Source: BPIH01 sp042408925
Lineage (GTDB): Bacteria > Chloroflexota > Limnocylindria > Limnocylindrales > CSP1-4
Direction: 5' to 3'
NCBI GenBank assembly: GCA_042408925.1
Contig: JBHOQO010000023.1
Location: 1 to 9,946 of the forward strand
DNA: 9,946 nt
In this document: positions 6,338 through 9,946 of the stretch, piece after piece
Layout: each line of letters starts with the position of its first letter
Numbering within the stretch: the stretch's first letter is position 1
Program-made: the position numbers and the translations under genes
Notes under the pieces: generated by a model
Told to the model about the DNA's origin: nothing
The model's input: the letters and a program-made list of their open reading frames with translations, nothing else
The model's database searches: none

Positions 6338-6817
6338 TGGCGGCTCCTCCGGTCCGCCGTCAGCCGCTGCCTCCGCCGCCTCCGCGGCCCCTGGCGCGTC
6401 GCCGTCGCCGAGGCCTCGATGCGACCGACGATCCAGCCCGGCGACTGGCTCCTCGTCGACCCGACCGTGACCCGCTGGCCGCGGCGCGGCAGCCTCGTCG
6501 TCGTCCGCGAGCCGGACAGCGGCGAGCTCGCCATCAAGCGGGTCGCCGGGCGGCCCGGCGACTGGGTCCCCTTCGGCGACGGGTACCTCCGCCTCCGCTC
6601 CTTCGAAGCCTGGCTCCTCGCCGACGCCGACCCGGAGGCGACGGCGGCGGCGGGCTTCGGTCCGCCGATCGATTCGCGGCGCTACGGCCCGGTCCCCCTC
6701 GAGAACCTCGTCGCCCGGGCCTGGTTCCGCTACGCGCCGCTCCGCCGGATCGGGCCGCTCCGCCGGATCGGGCCGCCCGGGCGACGGCGCCCGCGGGCGC
6801 CTATGATCGGGCGATGA
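6337..6817 (+). CDS. sodX: Nickel-SOD maturation protease, S26 signal-peptidase family; start region disturbed
   Basis: The frame encodes RVAVAEASMRPTIQPGDWLLVDP (catalytic Ser in ASMRPT), AIKRVAGRPGDW (catalytic Lys) and DSRRYGPVPLENLVARAWFRY, the S26 boxes found in the small protease that removes the SodN propeptide. The serine codon is at 6416-6418, immediately before the first in-frame ATG (6419), so a protein starting at 6419 would be inactive. Upstream this frame has no ATG, GTG, TTG or CTG back through the sodN stop. A GTG at 6337 with AGGA 5 nt upstream looks like the real start but is one base out of frame; removing one G from the GG at 6339-6340 would give VRLLRSAVSRCLRRLRG and a protein of about 159 residues. 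I annotate from 6337 on that basis. Genes of this family normally lie next to sodN. An 18 bp tandem duplication repeats PLRRIG near the C-terminus. Confidence 0.82.
6736..6771 (+). repeat. Perfect 18 bp tandem duplication in sodX
   Basis: GCCGCTCCGCCGGATCGG occurs twice back to back (6736-6753, 6754-6771). It keeps the frame and duplicates PLRRIG in the protein. Confidence 0.9.
6786..6801. repeat. Perfect 16 bp palindrome upstream of the SIS gene
   Basis: GGCGCCCGCGGGCGCC ends directly before the TATGAT hexamer at 6802. Its position would suit an operator, but self-complementary GC strings are common at this base composition. Confidence 0.4.
6802..6807 (+). promoter_or_regulatory. -10 hexamer TATGAT inside sodX, leaderless start of the SIS gene
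   Basis: TATGAT, then CGGGCG, then the ATG at 6814, with no Shine-Dalgarno sequence. The layout matches the LysM gene's TATGAT CGGCAG GTG. It would give the SIS gene its own transcript in addition to read-through from sodX. Confidence 0.5.
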
Positions 6818-8016
6818 CGAGCGATCCCCTCCCCGGCCCGCCCGACCCCTGGGCGCCGAGCCCCCTCCCACCGGCACGCTCCGGGCCGCCCTACCTCATG
6901 ACCGAGATGATCGAGGCGGAGCCGGCCCTCGCCGGTCGCCTCCTCGCCCGGCTCGCCCGTCCCGGGCCGGCCTTCCGCCTCGCGGCGGCCGTCCGCGACG
7001 CCGCCCTCAGCCTCGAGCCGATCGTCGTGACCGGTTGCGGGACGAGCGAGCACGCCGCCATCGGCGTCGCGGCGATCCTCCGGGACGCCCTCGGCGAGGC
7101 GTTCCTCCCCTCCCTCGGCAGCATCGTCGAGGCCCGCGGCGCCTTCGACGCCGCCCTCGAGCCGCAGCCGACCGGGCTCTGCCTCGGGATCAGCCACGAG
7201 GGCGGGACGGCGGCGACGATCCGGGCCCTCGAGGCGGCTCGCCGGAACGGCGTCGCCACGGCCGCCGTCACCGTCTCCGCTCGTGCCCCGATCGCGGCCG
7301 GGGCCGAGGTCGTCGTCGCGACCGAGGAGCTCGACCAGTCCTGGTGCCACACCATCGGCTACCTCTCGCCGCTCCTCGCCGCGACGGCCGTCGCCGCGCA
7401 CCTGCGGGATCGGGAGCTGCCGACGCCGACGATCGTGGCGGCCCTCGAGCGGGGCCGCGACCGGGCGGCGGAGGCGGAGGCGATCGCGGCGGCCCTCGCC
7501 GAGCGCTCGCACGTCCTCGTCGTCGCCGGCGGCGCCGACGTCGCGACGGCCCGGGAGCTCGCCCTCAAGATCGAGGAGGGGTCCTGGCTGCCGGCCGTCC
7601 ACCGCGACCTCGAGATGCTCCTCCACGGCCACCTCGCCGCGACCGACGAAACGAGCGGCCTCGTCCTCATCCTGACCGACCGACGCGGCCTCGGCGAGCG
7701 GATCGGCCGGGCCCGCGACGTCCTGGAGGCCGCCCGCCGGATCGGGATCCGGGGGGCGGCGATCCTGACCGAGGAAGCCTCGGCGCGGTTGCCGGCCTCG
7801 CTCACCCCGGCCGGCCGGATCAGCCTCCCGGAGCCCGACGGGCTGCCCCGGGCGACGGCCAGCCTCCTGGCAGCGGCGATCCCGATCCAGCTCCTGGCCG
7901 AACGGCTCGCCCGGGCCCGGGGCCGGAACCCCGATCGGATCCGGCGCGACGAGGACCGCTATCGGGCGGCCGCCGAGGCAGCCGAAGGGACGGCGGGCGC
8001 CGGCCTCGACGGCTGA
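6814..8016 (+). CDS. Double-SIS-domain sugar-phosphate protein (GlmS isomerase-domain-like)
   Basis: The protein has 400 residues. After a Pro-rich start of about 28 residues, YLMTEMIEAEPALAGRLL matches the usual beginning of this group, so Met29 (6898) is a possible alternative start. The first SIS domain (about 55-200) carries TGCGTSEHAA (73-82) and SHEGGT (127-132), the phosphosugar-binding loops. The second (about 220-370) carries ARELALKIEEGSW (246-258) and HGHLA (271-275), then GRNPDRIRRDEDRY, matching the C-terminal isomerase half of glucosamine-6-phosphate synthase. The glutaminase domain is absent, so it is more likely an aldose/ketose isomerase or amino-sugar deaminase, as in AgaS-type and FrlB-type proteins; the substrate cannot be told. 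It is cytoplasmic. Its ATG overlaps the sodX stop (ATGA), yet no link to superoxide defence is evident. The family is secure, the activity open. Confidence 0.88.
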   Translation: MTSDPLPGPPDPWAPSPLPPARSGPPYLMTEMIEAEPALAGRLLARLARPGPAFRLAAAVRDAALSLEPIVVTGCGTSEHAAIGVAAILRDALGEAFLPSLGSIVEARGAFDAALEPQPTGLCLGISHEGGTAATIRALEAARRNGVATAAVTVSARAPIAAGAEVVVATEELDQSWCHTIGYLSPLLAATAVAAHLRDRELPTPTIVAALERGRDRAAEAEAIAAALAERSHVLVVAGGADVATARELALKIEEGSWLPAVHRDLEMLLHGHLAATDETSGLVLILTDRRGLGERIGRARDVLEAARRIGIRGAAILTEEASARLPASLTPAGRISLPEPDGLPRATASLLAAAIPIQLLAERLARARGRNPDRIRRDEDRYRAAAEAAEGTAGAGLDG

Positions 8017-8022
8017 CGACCC

Positions 8023-8036
8023 GCGGGGCTTCCCGC
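8023..8036. terminator. Short hairpin between convergent genes
   Basis: GCGGG-GCTT-CCCGC lies 6 bp after the SIS stop and 52 bp before the end of the convergent LLM gene. The 5 bp stem has no T tract, so the call is weak. Confidence 0.3.
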
Positions 8037-8088
8037 CACCGGCCGCGACCCGGGCACCGGCAACCCGCGCCCCGGCTGCCCCCGCCGC

Positions 8089-9039
8089 TCAAACCCGCCC
8101 GATGAGGACCTCGGCGAGGACCTTGACGTGGTCGAGGTCGCGAGGGAGGAAGTCCTGGAGCATGAGCCGCTCACAGCCGGCGTCGGCGTAGCGGCGCGCC
8201 ATCGCCAGGGCCCGCGCCGGATCGCCCATGATCCAGCGCTCGGCCCGAGCAGCCAGCCAACCGTCGAGGTTCGGCATCGGGCCGATCTCGGCGGCGAGGG
8301 CCGAGCGGCGTGCCTCGAGCTCCCGCTCGGTCCGCCCGACGAGAACGCCGACCATGGCCGAGCGGCGGATCGTCGCCGGATCGCGGCCGATCGCCCGGCA
8401 CGCCTCGTCCAGGCTCGCGAACCGGTCGCGGACCCGCTCCGGTCCCGAGCTCGAGCAGTTGAACTCGTCGGCATGGCGGGCGGCGATCCGGAGCCCCCGC
8501 GGCGTCCCCTCGCCGCCGACGATGATCGGCGGGCTCGGACGCTGGATCGGTTTCGGGGCGAAGTGGGCGTCCTCGACCGTCCAGTACCGCCCGGCGTACG
8601 ACCAACCGTCCGGGCCGCTCCAGAGGCCCTTGACGATCTCGAGCGCCTCTTCCAGCATCGCCGCCCGCTCGGCGATCGGGGGGAACGGGAGGCCGTGGGC
8701 CCGATGCTCGGCCTCGTTCCAGCCGGCCCCCATCCCCGCTTCGACCCGGCCGCCGCTCATCTCGTCGACGGTCGTCACGATCTTGGCGAACGTTCCCGGG
8801 TGCCGAAACGTGATCGGCGAGACGAGGACCCCGAGCCGGATCGTCTCCGTCTCCCGGGCGAGGCCGGCGAGGGTCGTCCAGGCGTCGGTTGCGGGGCGCC
8901 CCGGCGGGCCCGGGAAGCTCAGGTAGTGGTCGGAGCGGAAGAAGGCCTCGAAGCCGCACGCCTCGGCGGTCCGGGCCAGGGCGAGGAGCTCCTCGTAGTG
9001 GAGCCCCTGCTGGCCTTCGATCATGAGCGCGATCCGCAT
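8089..9039 (-). CDS. LLM-class flavin/F420-dependent oxidoreductase (Rv1855c-like)
   Basis: The protein has 316 residues, normal for the luciferase-like monooxygenase (TIM-barrel) family. The start MRIALMIEGQQGLHYEELLALARTAE, then FFRSDHYLSF, LGVLVSPITFRHP, GRVEAGMGAGWNEAEHRAHGLPFP and RPSPPIIVGGEGTPRGLRIAARHADEFN, follow the Rv1855c-type F420-dependent subgroup. Such enzymes use reduced F420 or FMN to act on small organic substrates; this one's substrate is unknown. It is cytoplasmic. The ATG at 9039 is preceded by GGAGG with 5 nt spacing. It is divergent from a MarR regulator followed by an efflux pump, and its -10-like TATTCT overlaps the marR -10, so shared control by MarR is likely. Cofactor choice (F420 versus FMN) is inferred from subgroup resemblance only. 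Confidence 0.92.
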   Translation of the reverse strand: MRIALMIEGQQGLHYEELLALARTAEACGFEAFFRSDHYLSFPGPPGRPATDAWTTLAGLARETETIRLGVLVSPITFRHPGTFAKIVTTVDEMSGGRVEAGMGAGWNEAEHRAHGLPFPPIAERAAMLEEALEIVKGLWSGPDGWSYAGRYWTVEDAHFAPKPIQRPSPPIIVGGEGTPRGLRIAARHADEFNCSSSGPERVRDRFASLDEACRAIGRDPATIRRSAMVGVLVGRTERELEARRSALAAEIGPMPNLDGWLAARAERWIMGDPARALAMARRYADAGCERLMLQDFLPRDLDHVKVLAEVLIGRV

Positions 9040-9044
9040 GAGAT

Positions 9045-9049
9045 CCTCC
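9045..9049 (-). promoter_or_regulatory. Ribosome binding site of the LLM gene
   Basis: GGAGG on the - strand, 5 nt before the ATG at 9039, fixes that start. It contrasts with the divergent marR gene, which has none. Confidence 0.75.
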
Positions 9050-9070
9050 AGCGACGACAGATGGTCGGCC

Positions 9071-9098
9071 TTGACGAAATAGTCGATGTTCTTAGAAT
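9071..9098 (+). promoter_or_regulatory. marR promoter, leaderless
   Basis: TTGACG (9071-9076), a 16 nt spacer and TAGAAT (9093-9098). The ATG at 9106 starts 7 nt after the -10 box, where transcription itself should begin, and no Shine-Dalgarno sequence is present. This is the AT-richest spot in the window and its best promoter match. Confidence 0.75.
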
Positions 9099-9099
9099 A
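9094..9099 (-). promoter_or_regulatory. -10-like TATTCT for the LLM gene
   Basis: It lies on the opposite strand of the marR -10 box and overlaps it by 5 bp. The -35 match is poor. Predicted leader length is about 47 nt, ending in GGAGG. Confidence 0.4.
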
Positions 9100-9116
9100 G
9101 TTCGCATGACGCGAAC
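9100..9116. promoter_or_regulatory. Candidate MarR operator over the marR start codon
   Basis: GTTCGC-ATGAC-GCGAAC is a perfect 6 bp inverted repeat with a 5 bp spacer, covering the marR transcription start and ATG. Its 17 bp length and its position next to overlapping divergent promoters fit self-repression by a MarR dimer. Confidence 0.5.
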
Positions 9117-9639
9117 GAACGTCCCGGATGCGGCGCCGTCGATCTCGCCGATGCCGACCGCGGCGCTACCGGGCGCGGACCTGGCCGGACTGCTCGCCGA
9201 CCTGCGGTCGACGCTCGCCGAGCTGAAGTGCCTCGGGAGCGAGCGGCTCCGCCGGCTCGGCGTCAGTATGGGCCACCTCCACGCCATGGCGCTCCTCGAG
9301 CGGCATGGCCGGCTCTCGATGAGCCGCTTCGCCGAGCTCCTCGACGTCAGCCTGTCGAACGTCACCGGCCTGGTCGATCGGATGGAGGAGCGCGGTCTCG
9401 TCGAGCGGATCCGCGTCCCCGACGATCGCCGGGTCGTCCTCGTCGAGCTGACCGACTACGGGCGGCGGCTCCTCGAGGAGACGGATCTCCTGCGGGACGA
9501 CCTCCTCGTTCGCGTCCTGGGCCAGCTCGAGCCCGAACATCGCGCGGCGCTCGCCGTCGCCGTCGCCCGGCTCCGGGATGCCGTCCGGGGCCTGGCCGCC
9601 GAGGCACCCCACGCCGAGGCGTCGACCCACACCGACTGA
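9106..9639 (+). CDS. MarR-family transcriptional regulator
   Basis: The protein has 177 residues. After a Pro/Ala-rich tail (1-22) and a dimerization helix (about 24-50), the winged helix-turn-helix spans about 55-120: VSMGHLHAMALLERHGRLSM, FAELLDVSLSNVTGLVDRMEERGLVER (recognition helix about 82-95) and RIRVPDDRRVVLVELTDYG (wing, with the typical DDRR). C-terminal helices (122-165) complete the dimer interface. MarR proteins repress divergent or downstream transport and detoxification genes and release DNA on binding phenolic or other small ligands. Here an LLM oxidoreductase lies divergent and a DHA2 efflux pump 47 bp downstream, the usual targets. I chose the ATG at 9106 because the promoter ends 7 nt before it; the open frame further upstream runs antisense through the LLM gene. 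Confidence 0.93.
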   Translation: MTRTNVPDAAPSISPMPTAALPGADLAGLLADLRSTLAELKCLGSERLRRLGVSMGHLHAMALLERHGRLSMSRFAELLDVSLSNVTGLVDRMEERGLVERIRVPDDRRVVLVELTDYGRRLLEETDLLRDDLLVRVLGQLEPEHRAALAVAVARLRDAVRGLAAEAPHAEASTHTD

Positions 9640-9642
9640 TCC

Positions 9643-9662
9643 GCTCGCCCACCTCGGCGAGC
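9643..9662 (+). other. Hairpin between marR and the efflux gene
   Basis: GCTCGCC (9643-9649) and GGCGAGC (9656-9662) enclose a 6 nt loop, 3 bp after the marR stop and 11 bp before the next ribosome binding site. Without a T tract it may stabilize or partly attenuate the mRNA rather than end it. Confidence 0.45.
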
Positions 9663-9686
9663 CCCACCACCCGAAGGGGGACCTGC

Positions 9687-9946
9687 ATGTTCGAAGGACC
9701 CGCATCGATCGCCGCGCCCGAACCCGGCTCGCCCGCCCCGACGGCCGCTCCGCTCGGCCGTCGGGAGCGGTTCGAGATCGTCGGGGCGATCCTCCTCGGC
9801 CTCCTCCTCGGCGCCCTCGACCAGACGATCGTCGGGGTCGCCCTGCCCCGGATCGTCACCGACCTGCGCGGCAACGACCTCTACACCTGGGTCGTCACGA
9901 TCTACCTCCTGACGAGCACGATCACCGTCCCCTTCTGGGGCAAGCT
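9687..9946 (+). CDS. DHA2-family MFS drug efflux transporter (EmrB/QacA-like), 3' end missing
   Basis: The first 86 residues are visible; the frame is still open at the window end. After about 27 mostly Pro/Ala-rich residues comes the first membrane helix with LLGALDQTIVGVALPRIVTDL, the LDxTIVxVALP motif of 14-helix drug:proton antiporters of the DHA2 family. It is followed by YTWVVTIYLLTSTITVPFWGKL, the start of helix 2 and its cytoplasmic loop. Such pumps sit in the cytoplasmic membrane and export hydrophobic or cationic compounds using the proton gradient. The ATG at 9687 has AAGGGGG 6 nt upstream. Position directly after marR suggests a self-regulated operon. The family is clear; the substrate is not. 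Confidence 0.92.
   Translation, partial: MFEGPASIAAPEPGSPAPTAAPLGRRERFEIVGAILLGLLLGALDQTIVGVALPRIVTDLRGNDLYTWVVTIYLLTSTITVPFWGK

Noticed and set aside
6337..6813. Upstream extension of the SIS frame from the GTG at 6337
   Set aside because: Proline- and arginine-rich shadow of sodX; the SIS gene starts at 6814 behind its own TATGAT.
8128..9105. Long upstream extension of the marR frame
   Set aside because: Antisense to the LLM gene; promoter and family length support the start at 9106.

Overview
The window is about 10 kb of very GC-rich bacterial chromosome with densely packed genes on both strands. A nickel superoxide dismutase, an Rv1855c-type (F420-linked) LLM oxidoreductase and several genes that appear to start leaderless suggest a high-GC Chloroflexota (Limnocylindria-like) or actinobacterial-type organism. 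I favour Chloroflexota, but this is inference from composition and gene content only. No tRNA, rRNA, CRISPR array or transposase gene was seen.

Left part (1-3277, + strand). The window opens inside a bifunctional homocysteine S-methyltransferase / methylenetetrahydrofolate reductase. Only the last zinc-site motif of the first domain and the whole MTHFR domain are visible. It overlaps by 4 bp a TPM/DUF2207-like membrane protein with a glycine-rich tail, whose reading frame is broken near 1431-1435. A small NTF2/SnoaL-like protein follows, ending at a hairpin shared with the next, convergent gene.

Middle part (3326-5769). Two divergent membrane proteins share one upstream region. One (- strand) has a cytoplasmic four-cysteine module, one membrane helix and an extracellular LysM domain. 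The other (+ strand) has one N-terminal membrane helix and a degenerate GGDEF domain (RHNRF in place of GGDEF). A 397 bp non-coding region follows. It holds hairpins, three copies of a 16 bp motif spaced 62-63 bp, and a likely sodN promoter.

Nickel-SOD cluster (5770-8016, + strand). sodN encodes a pro-enzyme with the HCDLPCG nickel hook. It is followed by its S26-family maturation protease sodX, whose start is problematic because no standard start codon lies in the frame that encodes the catalytic serine. sodX overlaps by 4 bp a double-SIS sugar-phosphate enzyme, which also has its own promoter-like sequence.

Right part (8089-9946). An LLM-class flavin/F420 oxidoreductase (- strand) is divergent from a MarR regulator (+ strand), which is followed by the start of a DHA2-family (EmrB/QacA-like) drug efflux pump. 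The two divergent -10 elements overlap, and an inverted repeat covers the MarR start codon. This looks like a self-regulated xenobiotic-response locus.

The most interesting items are the phased repeats upstream of sodN, the sodX start anomaly, the recurring pattern of promoter-like hexamers 6-7 nt before start codons, and the divergent LysM / degenerate-GGDEF pair.
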